A stretch of 64,000 nt of DNA, taken from Alviniconcha marisindica (taxonomy: Eukaryota > Mollusca > Gastropoda > Provannidae). Position 1 is the stretch's first letter; every line of letters begins with the position of its first letter. The stretch is from assembly GCA_018857735.1 (NCBI GenBank), contig JABMCL010002100.1:742501-806500 (forward strand), given 5' to 3'. The translations under genes were made by a program, and so were the position numbers. This document shows, one piece after another, positions 34,970 through 49,000 of this stretch. A model generated the notes under the pieces. That model was not told where the DNA came from, made no database searches, and saw only the letters and a list, made by a program, of their open reading frames with translations.

Positions 34970-35411
34970 GTAGGTGATTTCACATGCTTTTCTTTGTGTG
35001 TTTGATCAGTCTGTTTCCCACAAGTTGCCAGCCTTGGCCAGCTAAGACATTTGTATATTGTTGTATTAGTATTGCTCTAGAACTAGAAGGTGGTAATATG
35101 GCTCAGTTGTGAGACAGCGGTTACAAATACAATTTTACATGAGTCTGGTTTTTCTTCTTCTGTCAACTTTTTAAGTGACCACCAGGGTTCATGTTAACCA
35201 GTAATTTCCAGTATTTTACTGGTTACATTTAACATAGTATATATGCTTGGGGAAAAATCAGCAGTCGGTCAGATGTACCAGCTGCTATTTTGTTTGATGG
35301 TTCTAAAAACATTGCTTAAAGTGCAGCACACAGAGAATGTGTGATGTGTGCATGCAAGCATGCAGTGTTTATACTTGTTTGTATGAGAGAGAGGGAGAAA
35401 GAAAGAGAGAG

Positions 35412-35477
<66 letters not shown>

Positions 35478-36959
35478 CTAGATGGGGAAGGGAACATGGT
35501 GGTTGCTAGTAGAATTGTAGTAGTATTATTGATGGCTGTGCATCCAACCGGTTACACTGATTGACTAGTTTGAACTGTGAACCACTTTCACTACTTTATA
35601 GATGCCACACCAGTCTGAAGAATGTCTAGCATGATTACTAACTGCTTCATCTTCCTGAATGTCACTGTAGGGAGTGCGATGAAGAAGGGTGTGGGGGGGA
35701 GAAGGGGTTTATAGACAAGGGACTGGAGGGTGGGGGTGTATATATTTAGACAGTCAGGACAAGAAGGACTGGAGGGTGGGGGTGTATATATTTAGACAGT
35801 CAGGACAAGAAGGACTGGAGGGTGGGGGTGTATATATTTAGACAGTCAGGACAAGAAGGACTGGAGGGTGGGTGTGTATATATTCAGGCAGTCAGGACAA
35901 GAAGGACTGGAGGGTGGGAGCTGATGCCACATACTCGAGCATGCTGTTCCAGTTTAACTATGAAGCTCGGGAAGTAGGAGAACTTTCTGTAGTCTGTTAA
36001 GTTTTATATGCAGCAGAAAACGGGATAAGGAGGATGGGTGTGTCAGGATCTCCTGGCTGTGGCTTGCTGTGTTGGTTGATACCTGCGGTTGATGGCAACC
36101 AGACCTTGGTGGTACTTGTAGGAGGTTGCAGGGCCAAACCCTGGTTCAAACAGAAACCTTTCTCCTACACTGCCTTAGTGTGATGGACAAGGCCAAAAAC
36201 AAAACAAACAAACATAAAAATAACAAAAAAACTTGACATGAGTTTCAGTGTCCTGCTAGCACTGATACAGGCATGCACAGATTAAAGAATCCACGGTTCT
36301 GCAAAAACAGTATTCTGATTTCAGGCAAACTCCTTCAATGCAAGTTTCACTTCCGCAGTTTCAGAAGTGTTAGGGATTAACTGCGCTGGCATTCTTTGTG
36401 AAAAGCATCCCAAATTTCACCATGGGAAATTTTCATATTATGACCATAGCACTGCTGAATTCACATTATGTTGTAGCTTGTGGTTGTATTGTGAATCATT
36501 CATTTATTCATTCATTGCAACTTCAGATGTTGAAAGGGAGCTAATATCCTGCTCTGTGGACAAGACAGCAATACTCTGGCAGGGTGATGATGGTCAGGTA
36601 AGAAGATTAAGCTGTTGTTTATCACGCAAAGTACACAACCTCTTGACCAGGGAATATCATGCATCCTTGTTTGGCATGTGCATTTTACTCATCTGACATT
36701 GAAAATGACATGAATTCAGAGTTTGACAAACTGTTTTACAAATTTCTTTAAATTAAATTATAGAAATGATTAATTTCATTAAAACTTATGTTTCTGATAA
36801 TTATAATTTATTTAAAAAAAGATGAAGATAGCATGTTAATGTTAGTGGGTTTTTCTTCCTTTTTATTTAAAGTACTTTCACGCAAATGAGACATGTTTGT
36901 TACTGTGTGTACATATTTGTTATTTACTTATTATTATATCTTCAGTGTGTGTATGTGAC

Positions 36960-37023
<64 letters not shown>

Positions 37024-40000
37024 CCTGTTAGTGTGTGTACATATTTGTTATTTACTTATTATTATATCTTCAGTATGTGTATGTGACTACATGTGTGTGT
37101 GTGTGTGTGTGTATTCCTGTTTGTGTTCACAAACAACACATGCTTTTGTAATGTCAAGGATTCTAGGAAAGGAAATGACACTAATCATGTGGCACTTTCA
37201 TTATGTGTAGTACAAGAAGACAGCGGTACTGAAGGGTCACGCTGCTTCCGTCACAGTAGCATCAGCTTTGTATGACCAGAAGGAGCAGATGCCTGCTGAG
37301 CAAATGCCTGCATTAAACATCGTCACTGCTTCATCAGATTCCACTGTTAGATTTTGGAAGAGAAACTCTGGTAGTTCAGGTAAGGTTTTGAAACTAATTC
37401 TTTCCTTTCCCTTGTGAATCAATCAATTAGCTTGTGAGAGCTTACCTGTGGGCACTGTGTGTATTGGGCGGTTCAGTAAAGCTGGTTTGCATGAGTGAAT
37501 GCCCTTCATAATCTTTTACGCAAGAAGTCGCAAAAGGTTGCAGCTGTCATTTCCGGGCCGATCTCTGAATAGGCATTGGTTCACGCTGTGTATAACAATA
37601 GAAGTTTAACCCAGAATTGCCAAGCAGTACATATGCCACCACTGTTGCAGTTGCAAAAATTACATGGGAAAGGTGATGGAGGGTGGAAAAAAGTGTCTTT
37701 ACATCGTTTTTTGTTTGACCAGAAAATTGCGAGTTTGTGGAATAAAATGCAGTTTGGGGCATCCTATAGCATGAGCAACAAGTTCTTGCTTGTTGCTAGA
37801 CACATTCTGGCAGACACAAATGGGCCTTCAAAATTAGCAGTGTAAACTTTGCAAATTCACTGTCACCACCTTCCATTTTGAAGAAAGTATGCACCGGAAG
37901 TAAAAGCGGCCAAGGGACTTAAGTGATGCTGGGTAAATGGCAAGGGAGTTAACCCCACCTGAACTGCCGAATATGGCGCTGTGAACACGTGTGTTTTGTG
38001 TGGAAGTTTTTTATGCACCATATATAAATTTTCATTCATTTATCAATACAGCATGGGAGTCTTCATTTGAAAATGAAATTGAAATGGTTGTGTGTTGTTG
38101 TGTTTTGTTTTTAGGGGGGAAACGTTTGTTCATGGTATTTTGTTGTTTTTTGTTTTGATATCTTGAGTAAGATGGAAGTTTGACTACCATTGATCAGTTT
38201 TCCTGAAACTGCATGCACAGGTCTGGTAAAAAGAAAGAAGGCAAATGAGAATCTGGAAACCTGAAACAGTGAAAGACTTCCATTGACTGCTATATTGGCT
38301 TTTCCACTGACTGCTATCTTGGCTCTTCCACTGACAGCTCTATTGGCTCTTCCGCTGACTGCTATATTGGCTCTTCCACGGACTGCTATATTGGCTCTTC
38401 CATAGACTGCTATGAAGACTTCCGTTGACTGCTATATTGGCTTTTCCACTGACTGCTATATTGGCTCTTCCATGGACTGCTATATTGGCTCTTCCACTGA
38501 CTGCTATATTGTCTCTTCCTTTGAGTGGTTACCATTATATCTTCCTTTGGTTGCTGTTTCTTCCATTGACTGCCATGGTTGTCTCTACCTTTGGCTCTTT
38601 CAGAGGTGACAGAAGTGCAAACACTGACATTTGGCAATGGTTTTGTTCTGGACCTTTGTCTCATCCTGATTCCAGAAACACAAGGTAATTGCTGCCGCCA
38701 TATTCTTTTTTTGAGTGTGTGTGTATGAATTTAGTTTGTTTATTGTGAGGTTTTATTTTCTGAGTTTGTAAATTGTGTGTGTGTGTGTGCGTGTGTGTGT
38801 GTGTGTGTGGCTGATAATTTTCAGACTAAATTGCAGTAGTGTAGAAATGAATTATTTGTTTGTCAATGGTTAAACGATTGAGTGCTTCTGACTGAGCATG
38901 ATTCTACTATGTAGCAATGTGTTCGCACATATTGTTGAACATTGTTTGAATGAAATTGTTGGACGTGTTTGTTACAGTTCCTCTGCTGGCTTGCGGTGTT
39001 GATGACCACAAAGTTCACCTGTTTGTATTACAGAAAGGACAGGTGCGGTCCATGATAAGTGTTTTATATTCATTTTATTTTCATAAAAACTGCTCATGGG
39101 GTGGGGACAGTTTCATGGGAGTCTGAGGGTGATTAGCCATACTTACAGTTTTCCTTGGAGGGGGAAAGGGCAGAGGATTGCCTTAACAAAAGCAGAGGGT
39201 TGCCTTAACAAAAAGATCTTTTTCCTTCTGTATGCTGAACAACATAAAATAACTGACCAAGCGAAGAAAGCTGTGTCCATTTTTTTTCCAAACGAATTAG
39301 AAACAATTTCTTTGTTTCATGAAAAAGTCCAGTCATTGTTTGACTGATTTCATGATTTAAATATGAACTCAATCATTATGCTTGAAGGATTGGCTCATCC
39401 ATCTTATTACACCTGAAACCAAAAGTTCACAAAATCAGTGTCCTGGAACACCCATGATGTTGCATAAGCTCAATCCGGTGCTTGTCCAAGAGTGTCAGAA
39501 CATTCATTCATGCTTGTCTTGTGCACTCAGTGAAAAGGTGCCATGCTTGTATTGATGCCAGTAATAGCCACATGCAATATTGACTGCAACTTTTTGTTTT
39601 GGGGTGTAAATGGATGGCTACTCTGATCCACCCAGCATAATGTTTGATTTCATGTTTCGTTAATGAGATCAATTGAAGAATGACTGAACTTTATTATGAC
39701 ACAAAGAAATTGTTTCTAATTTGTTTGAGAAGAAAATTGATTGGCCAGTTGGTAGGTCACTTACAGACTTGTTAAGTGCGTCTAGTCAGTGTATTGTAAT
39801 AAAACACATGCTCTTGACGTTTGTTAGAAAAGAAAAAAGAGAGTGTTGCTGGTGTTTTTCTCTAAATCGTCAGACAACTGAAGGTTGCTGATTTGTTTTG
39901 CAGTTTGTGCGTGTAATGACTTTGCCTGGACATGAGGATTGGGTGCGGGGTGTGCATCTGACCGTGGATGGTGAGTTGCATTATGTTTGCCTGTCTGTCT

Positions 40001-43000
40001 GTCTGCATGTCTCTGTCTCCTTATCTGTTCCGGTCTGTTTCTTTGCTTCCTCTGTCTGTTTCTTTGCTTCCTCATAGACAAGGGTCGTGAGTTTAGTGGG
40101 CATGGTCAGTTGTGATTGGGAACAGTTTTTGTTTCTGTGAAAACAGATGCTGGTTCAGCTGAAGGAAAAAGGTTGATTATTTGACTATGTGAAGTGCATA
40201 TATCCTTTGTGTAGCACAGCTCCAAATAATAACCAGAAAGGCAGGCACACAACAAGAAGATAACAGTATGAATAACAACTGTACACTATCCTATTTCAAG
40301 AGACTGCTGCCATCACAAAGTTGAAAATGTCAAACAGGCTTATCGCAAGCAATCCTTAGCAGCTTAATCACATATGCATTTGGTTATTTCATGATTTTCA
40401 TAACCCAGCAATCATAATGAGCACGGTGACAAAGACGCATTGTATCTGGATGATGTTTTTTTGTGACGCAGATGCTGGGGACATGCTGCTTGCAAGCTGC
40501 GGTCAGGACAGCATGATTCGACTCTGGCGGCTGTCCCAGAGATCTGAAGACTGTGGCACTGCAATTTTCACCATTCGCGACCTTCCAGCTGACCAAGACA
40601 TCCAGATGAAGGAGCAGACCTTTTCTTACCAGTCCCAAGGTAAAGGCTTTGGAGATTGGTCATTCTCTTGTCTTCCTGTAAGTGCAGGTTTACAGCGCGT
40701 AATCAGTGTGTGAATGTGTTGTGAGGTTTCATTCAGCACACCCTACAAACACAACACAGTTTCACAATGTGCAGTGGTGATGGAAATGCAATGTTGACTC
40801 GGAGTGTATTGGTGCTGCTGTACTATGCTGTGTGTTCCTGAATTATTTTTTTTTCCTCCTGTGTTTCAATTCATGCATGTGGGTCTAGCAAAATCTGTTG
40901 ATGAAGTTTTAAAAAGTGTTTCAAATGATGATTGCCTTACATTGAGAAGTAAAGAAGAAGAAAAAAGCTTTTCCTCACAATAAATTGCTGTGAATGTGTT
41001 GTTGATTTTCAATAATCAATGTTGATGTGAATGTGTTGTTGATTCACAGTGTGTGTTGGTGCTGTGGCTGTGTTGTCATTGACTGTGTGTAATGGTGCTG
41101 TGAATGTGTTGTTGGTTCACAGTGTGTGTTGGTGCTGTGACTGTGTTGTCATTGACTCTGTGTGTAAGGGTGATGTGGCTGTGTTGTTGGTTCACAGTGT
41201 GAGTTGGTGCTGTGACTGTGTTGTTGGTTCACAGTGTGTGTTGGTGCTGTGACTGTGTTGTTTGACGTGTGTAAGTGTGTGAATGTGTTGTTGGTTCACA
41301 GTGTGTGTTGGTGCTGTGACTGTGTTGTCAGATGTGTGTAAGTGATGTGGATGTGTTGTTGGTTCAGTGTGAGTTGGTGCTGTGACTGTGTTGTCATTGA
41401 CTCAGTGTGTAATGGTGATGTAGATGTGTTGTTGGTTCACAGTGTGTAATGGTGATGTGGATGTGTTGTTGGTTCACAGTGTGAGTTGGTGCTATGACTG
41501 TGTTGTTGGTTCACAGTGTGAGTTGGTGCTGTGACTGTGTTGTTGGTTCACAGTGTGTGATGGTGCTGTGACTGTTTTGGTTCACAATGTGTAATGGTGA
41601 TGTGACTGTGTTGTTGGTTCACAGTGTGTATTGGTGCTGTGACTGTGTTGTTGGTTCACAGTGTGTAATGGTGATGTGACTGTGTTGTTGGTTCACAGTG
41701 TGTAATGGCGATGTGACTGTGTTGTTGGTTCACAGTGTGTAATGGTGATGTGACTGTTTGTTGGTTTTTTCACAGTGTGCAATGGCAAATGACTGTGTTG
41801 TTGGTTCACAGTGTGTAATGATGATGTGACTGTGTTGTTGGTTCACAGTGTGTAATGGTGATGTGACTGTCTTGTTGGTTCACAGTGTGCAATGGCAATG
41901 ACTGTGTTGTTGGTTCACAGTGTGTAAGGGATGATGTGACTGTGTTGTTGGTTCACAGTGTGTAATGGTGATGTGACTGTCTTGTTGGTTCACAGTGTGC
42001 AATGGCAACATGACTGTGTTGTTGGTTCACAGTGTGTAATGATGATGTGACTGTGTTGTTGGTTCACAGTGTGTAATGGCGATGTGACTGTGTTGTGGTG
42101 CAGGAGGGGAGCAACAGTACTATGCTGTCACTCTGGAATCAGTTCTCAGTGGCCATGATGGCTGGATCTACAGTGTGCGGTGGCAGCTTCCCCTTAAAAA
42201 TGGTACAGTGTCAAGCTGGTATTATGCATACAGTTACCCATTACATTGTCATGTGTACAAACTTGGGGGGGGGGATTGAAATGGTGCTATGCAAAGGATA
42301 TGCATTTCAAATGTTTCTGTCTGGATGTGCTGCTCAGACTTCGGCTGATTGTTGTTTTTGTTATTGTTTTTTAAATGGGATGAATCAGTTTGTGACAAGA
42401 AATATTGTATTTGACCAATACCATGCGTTACAAAAAAAGATACACAATACGCCTCAAGACAGGTTGCAGTTACAAAACAAAGAAAAAAGAAGAAGAAAGT
42501 TAAAACAAGATGAAGAACGAATCAGTTTATGAGAAGAAATGCTGTGCGGCATGCTGTGTGAATAGACCTATGCAGTTGTGTTTGTGTGCCAGTTGCCATT
42601 TCAGCTAAGGTCTTGCATTGTGTGCAGCAAATGGAGGATGGCATCAGCCGTTGCGTCTGCTGTCAGCCAGCATGGACAAGACCATGATTGTGTGGAGTCC
42701 TGATACAGAGAATGGGGTGTGGGTAGAACAGGTAATGTCCTGACACAAAGAATGGGGTGTGGGTAGAACAGGTAATGTCCTGACACAGAGAATGGGGTGT
42801 GCATAGAACAGGTAATGTCCTGACATGGAGAATGGGGTCTGCATAGAACAGGTAATGTCCTGACACAGAGAATGGGGTGGATTGTGTGGAGTCCTTTCAT
42901 GGAGAATTTAGAACAGGTAATGTCCTGACACAGAGAATGGGGTGGATTGTGTGGAGTCCTGATGCAGAGAACGGGGTGTGGGTAGAACAGGTAATGTCCT

Positions 43001-46000
43001 GACACGGAGAATAGGGTCTGCATAGAACAGGTAATGTCCTGACACAGAGAATGGGGTGTGGGTAGAACAGGGAATGTCCTGACAGAACAGGGTGTGCATA
43101 GAACAGGTAATGTCCTGACACAGAGAATGGGGTCTGCATAGAACAGGTAATGTCCTGACACAGAGAATGGGATGTGGGCAGAACAGGGAATGTCCTGACA
43201 CAGAGAATGGGGTGTGGGCAGAACAGGGAATGTCCTGACACAGAGAACAGGGTGTGACCAGAACAGGTAATGTCCTGACACGGAGAATGGGTGTGGGTAG
43301 AACAGGTAATGTCCTGACAGAGAATGGGGTGTGGGTAGTACAGGTAATGTCCTGACACAGAGAATGGGGTGTGGGAAGAGCAGGCAATGTCCGGACACCA
43401 GAACTGAGGTTGTGCAGTGGGCATACCTGCAGCAGATGTCCTTTTGTCATGCTGCTGGTCTGACAGAGGCAGAGCTCTGATTGGCCTGTTGGTGGCCTGA
43501 AGAGAGTCAGATGGTCTGATCTTGACAGCAGTTGCTAGGGGTCGGGTTTTCTGTGGTGTGGATGCTGCCGCTGTCGCTTGCTGTGATGAAATGATGGTCT
43601 TGGTTTCTTTGAAGGGAAAATTGGAATTCAAGCGGGTCAGTCACACGAAGCCTTTCGGGAAAACGGGAAGCACTTTTCCAAGGACCGACTGTGATGTCAT
43701 TAGGGCTGGTAACAGGTTAAGCAATTAAGATAGGTTAAGTTGCTTTTTATTTTACATTGCTCCCCCCCCCCCCCCCCCCTTTCCCATTTCTATAGTAATT
43801 GTTTGCATTTACTGTTGCTGACCAGGTGCGGGTAGGAGAGGTAGGAGGCAACACCCTGGGATTGTACGGAGGTCTCTTCAGTCCCCTTGGTGACTCCATC
43901 CTGGCTCATGGCTACCAAGGGGCGCTTCATCAGTGGATCCAGAACAAGGTGAGACTCAGTTACCTCCCCCCTCCCCCGCTGCAGTGGCATTTGGCTCTTG
44001 TGTTGCTTGCCATATTACCTGGTCCTGAATTAGGTTTTGCAGGGAACCCCACAGGTAATTTGCTAGGTTTTGCGGAAACCCCACATGTAATTTGTTAGGT
44101 TTTGCAGGAGACCCACATGTAATTTGTTAGGTTTTGCAGGAGACCACATGTAATTTGGTAGGTTTTGCAGGAGACCCATGCGTAATTTGTTAGGTTTTGC
44201 AGGAGACCCATGTGTAATTTGTTAGGTTTTGCAGGAAACCCTGCATGAAATTTTGTTGGGTTTTGCAGGAAACCCCACATGTAATTTGTTAGGTTTTGCA
44301 CAAAATCCCATGACATTTTACAGAAAATACCACATGTAATTTAATAGGTTTTTCAGGAAACCCCACATGTGATTTGTTAGGTTTCACACCCATGTAATTA
44401 GTTCTTTTAGCTTGTCACAATGCAATACAACTTTATTGCCAAGTGTCAATGCAGTTGCAGGAGGAGTGTTTTGTGGTGCCAAGTACACTCATCACACATT
44501 CACACCAGTCATAAAACATCATTAAATTGCAGCAACAGCAAACGTCATGGGTAAAAAGTAATTGAGAAATAAATACGTTAGAAATCCAACTAACGTCAAG
44601 CTGTGCATATCTCAATGTTGCATGTTGCTTCAGGAAACCTGCATGTGGGAACCAGCTGTCACAGGGGGAGGCCATTTTGCCAGCGTTGAAGATTTGGACT
44701 GGGATCGAGGGGGAGGCAACTTCATCCTTTCAACCAGCGTGGATCAAACCACTCGCCTACATGCACCTTGGGTCAAGGATGGAAATTATGTGAGTGCAGT
44801 ACCTGCCCTGGTTTGGTGAGGGTAGTTTCAAACAATGGCCTTCATCCTGTTCCCCGAATGCTTACGCTTGAGCTGCAGCTCTTTAGATCATTCCAAAGGT
44901 AATAGTGTTGGGGAGAAGGAGACGTTTAGGAAACTGACCTTGACACACCTGTAACAAGGATAATGGTTCACGGCTGTGACATGTAATGTTTCCTGTACTC
45001 GGTGTCTGTGTACTAGGCTGAGTGGTATTAGATAACACGGCCCCAGCTTCACGGCTATGACATGCAATGTCTGTTGAATTAAGTGTCTGTATTTGTGTAT
45101 CATGTTGTGTGGTGTGAAATAGCATGTCTGTATTTGTGTATCAGGTTGTGTGGTATGAAATAGCATGCCCCCCAGGTTCATGGCTATGATATGCAATGTC
45201 TTTTGCAGTAAGTGTCTGTATTTGTGTATCAGGTTGTGTGGTATGAGAAGGCACACCCCCAGGTTCATGACTATGACATGCAATGTCTGTTGCATTAAGT
45301 GTCTGTATTTGTGTATCAGGTTGTGTGATGTGAGATAGCACCCCCACAGGTTCACAGCTATGACATGTAATGTCTTTTGCATTAAGTGTCTGTATTTGTG
45401 TATCATGTTGCATGGTATGAGATAGCACAGCCCCAGGTTCACGGCTATGACATGCAATGTCTGTTGCATCAAGTGTCTGTATTTGTGTATCAGGTTGCAT
45501 GGAATGAGATAGCACGCCCCCCCCAAGTTCACAGCTATGACATATCTGCTGCATTAAGTGTCTGCATTTGTGTTTCAGGTTGCGTGGTACGAGATAGCAC
45601 GGCCCCAGGTTCATGGCTATGACATGCAGTGTTTGACAATGATCAGCCGGTACATGTTTGCCTCAGCGGGTGATGAGAAAGTCACTCGTGTGTTCCAAGC
45701 CCCACGCAACTTCATTGAAAACCTGTCCAACATCTGCGGTCTGGACTTGAAAACAGAGCTTGAAAGAGAGGTGACTGACTTCATTGCTGTTGGTCATATT
45801 TGATTATTTGTTGTTGATTGACCCCCCCACCCCCCCTCTTCCTTTTTTCCCCTCTCTCCCAAATGTGACTGTAAACAAGAACTGCAGAGCTGAAGTATTG
45901 CTAGCTTCTGATTTCAAAAGACGAAAGTGCCACTTGGCTATATTACTGTATTTTTAACTTGTGTTTGGTGACCTACCTATGAACAGACTACTCTTCTTTG

Positions 46001-49000
46001 AAGACTTAACGATTCTAGTTGTAATTTCTTTTATTTAATGTCCTGCAGAAGACCACCTCTTTTATTTTTCATGCTCCCCCATCCCCTGACAAAGAGGAAA
46101 AAGTACCCCCCCCAAAAGGATGAAATGAAAGGAAGACAATTTTGGACTACTTTTATAGTCCACTGTGCTGAATTTCACGTTGTGATGATGTTTTCAGGAG
46201 GTGAGTTCCCTGCCAGAGGGTGCCAGCGTTCCAGCATTGGGTTTGTCCAACAAAGCCGTGTATGACGGGTCACAGTCCTCCGTGCAGGACGACCGGCTGA
46301 TTCAGACACCAAGCAACCAGCAGTATGCAGAGACCTGCTTCAGTCCTTTACGCCTCACAGGTAGATGCAGTGTTGGAACTTTGTCTGCATATGTACCAAC
46401 TGATTCATTATGTAACTGCTGGGGGGAGGGGGCAGGGTGGGTGTGTATGCTATCCCTGTCAATCAGTTTTTACTTATACAATATTATGACTATGTATTTA
46501 TTATTTTTGAAGTTTTAATGTAGACATTTTTGTTGATCTTGCAAAGTGCAGTGTGCTCACCCATGTCAGTGAGATATGGTGCTATAGAAATTACCACTCT
46601 TATTATTACTGTAATTATTATACTTATTTGCAGCCGCTTTTATTATTACTGTTATTATATGACAGATCCAGGCAAGAGAAGGAGGCATGGGGTGGGTGGG
46701 TGAGAAGACAGACTCAATTTGATGTTGTTGTTGAGAGTATCGATCATTTTATTAATTGTTGTATCCAAGTGGACGAGCGGAGACTGGTGTGTGCATGTCA
46801 CTGTGTGTTTGTGCGTGCATGTGTGTGTGTGTAACGTGGTTATTGTTTGATAGACAATAACAGTAGACTACAATATTTAAGGTTCTGTTAGTTGAAATGT
46901 ATGTTAATATGTTTTTTGTCGTAAGATGTTTGTACAGCACAGTGAGTTTAACTGTGGTTAGAGAATAGCGCTTTATAAGAATTATTATGATTATCTGCAG
47001 CTCCCCCCAATGAGGAGCACTTGCTGCAGAACACCCTGTGGCCGGAGATCCGCAAGCTGTATGGGCACGGCTATGAAGTGTTTGCTTTGGCCAGCAATCC
47101 ATCAGGCACACTCCTGGCATCTTCTTGCAAGGTATCATTTACAGGCTTTGCCTGAAGCAGCCTTCTGTAGTAACACGCACTGGGCCCACTGGCTTGCATA
47201 TGGCTTCTGGAACAAGTTGCTTAAAAAGTAACCTTTTTGTAGTTGTTGCTATATAACTTTGTTTGTTTTGTTTTTCCTTCCATTTTCTCAATCAGGATTT
47301 TCCATTGAAAATTTGGGTCACTTTTCACTGAAGAGGAGAAAGCAGCAGAATTGTAGTGCGATTCTAAAAAACAGCAACCATGTTTAACTGAAGTAGCAGA
47401 CTCAGTGCACTTTAAAATAGAGGGAAAAGGATTTTTTTTAAAGTACATACAGAGGGGGTCAATTAGTGCTTGAAAGATGTCTAACAACCATCTGCCTACA
47501 GTAATCTGCACCTGTCATGTTAATAAATACAAGACACATAAACTCCATCAAAGGTACATCTTCAAAAGGAGAAGAAAGGAAGAAGCGCGAAAAAAGGAGC
47601 ATGGCTTCATGCCCAGAAAAAGAGGGAGATGGTAAAAAACACGGTGAGCTGTGACAGTCGTGCTACCTAGCCTGCTAATTTGTAACACTGGTAAAATTTC
47701 GGCTTAACCTTGCCATTTTTTTTATTTTATTTTTTTAAATTCAATATAACAAATATAACACAATTATAGAACATAGTACACCCGTTCCAACAGTGGATAA
47801 CATACGTATACAAATATACATGCACATGTTATACATACATAATAGACATAATTTTGTTTTGGAACGTCACCAAGACATACACATTCCTGTGCAAATTTGT
47901 ATGTCACTTGACGATGTCCCTGCATTCCTATAACTGGGGGGAAAAGGAAACTCATTAAGAGGTATGAAATGAAAATGCATTTTTGGTTTTTGATTTCACT
48001 TCTCTTTTTTTTTTGGCCAGGCTTCCAAGGCCGAGCATGCCAACATCTTGGTGTGGGACACAAACACATGGCAGAAAGTGGCCTCCCTTGATGGCAGTTC
48101 ACTGACTGTGGTGCAGATGGCATTCTCCCCATCAGGCCGCTATCTTCTTGCTGTGTCAAGGGATCGCACTTGGTCACTCTACACCTGTCAAGGTAAAGCT
48201 GCTGTGAGGTAAACAATTAGCTCTGAACAAGCAAGGACTGGGTGACATTGTTGACCTTGTGTCTGTGTTGTATGTGTTAATTTGTATGTTTTTAACTTTA
48301 TTCCCACTGTAGAGCATTATATGCATTAGTCAGTGTTCCATGGCTGAAACCCCAAGGTTCACCCAATATTGGATGAGAAGGTACCTGTAGTATGTTCATC
48401 TCTTTCTCCTCACTTGGGTACATCTATTATATATATATATATACACTAACATTCACATAATTGCAGTGTTATCTGCTGTTCTGGCTACTGCAATAGGAAT
48501 TACAGAAAGAGGATTTGTCCTGTCATGAAGACAGCTGTTGTAAAATGGGAGCAATTGTTTGGCCTGGTTTTGATGTTTTCATGTCATTTTGACCTCTGGT
48601 AAAGTTTGTGCGCCTTGTATTTATGTGAGAGCTACCGTAGGCGACTTAGGTCTTTGTTGTTGTTTGTGCAACATCTTTTGAGCACTAGTAAACACCCTTT
48701 TGTGTTGGTTTTCATGTGAGCTGTCTGATCGTAATGTTTTGCAGATGGTACTTTTTCCCGGGTCAGCTTTGTGGACAAGAAGACGACGGGTCACTCCAGA
48801 ATCATATGGGCCTGTGCCTGGAGTCATGACGAACAGTTCTTTTTCACTGCTTCCAGAGACAAAAAGGTCCGCTTTTGCGCCTTCCACTCTCTCTTTTTAG
48901 TTTTCAACACTAGATGTAGTGCTATCAGGTGTTGAATCAGTTCATGTCGTGCAGCTATACCCCTTATATATGTACATGATCTGATATCTGCTTCCACCCC

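Noticed and set aside
38410..38688. Short frames with repeated DCYIGSS or SQWKSQYS
   Set aside because: They are translations of the 24-bp minisatellite before ELP2 exon 4.
42601..43631. Antisense frames of up to 265 codons with repeated SGHYLFY-type peptides
   Set aside because: They run antisense through the ELP2 exon 9 donor array; the repetition comes from the minisatellite.
44888..45614. Antisense repeat peptides ([15 protein letters not shown])
   Set aside because: They are antisense to the ELP2 exon 12 acceptor array.
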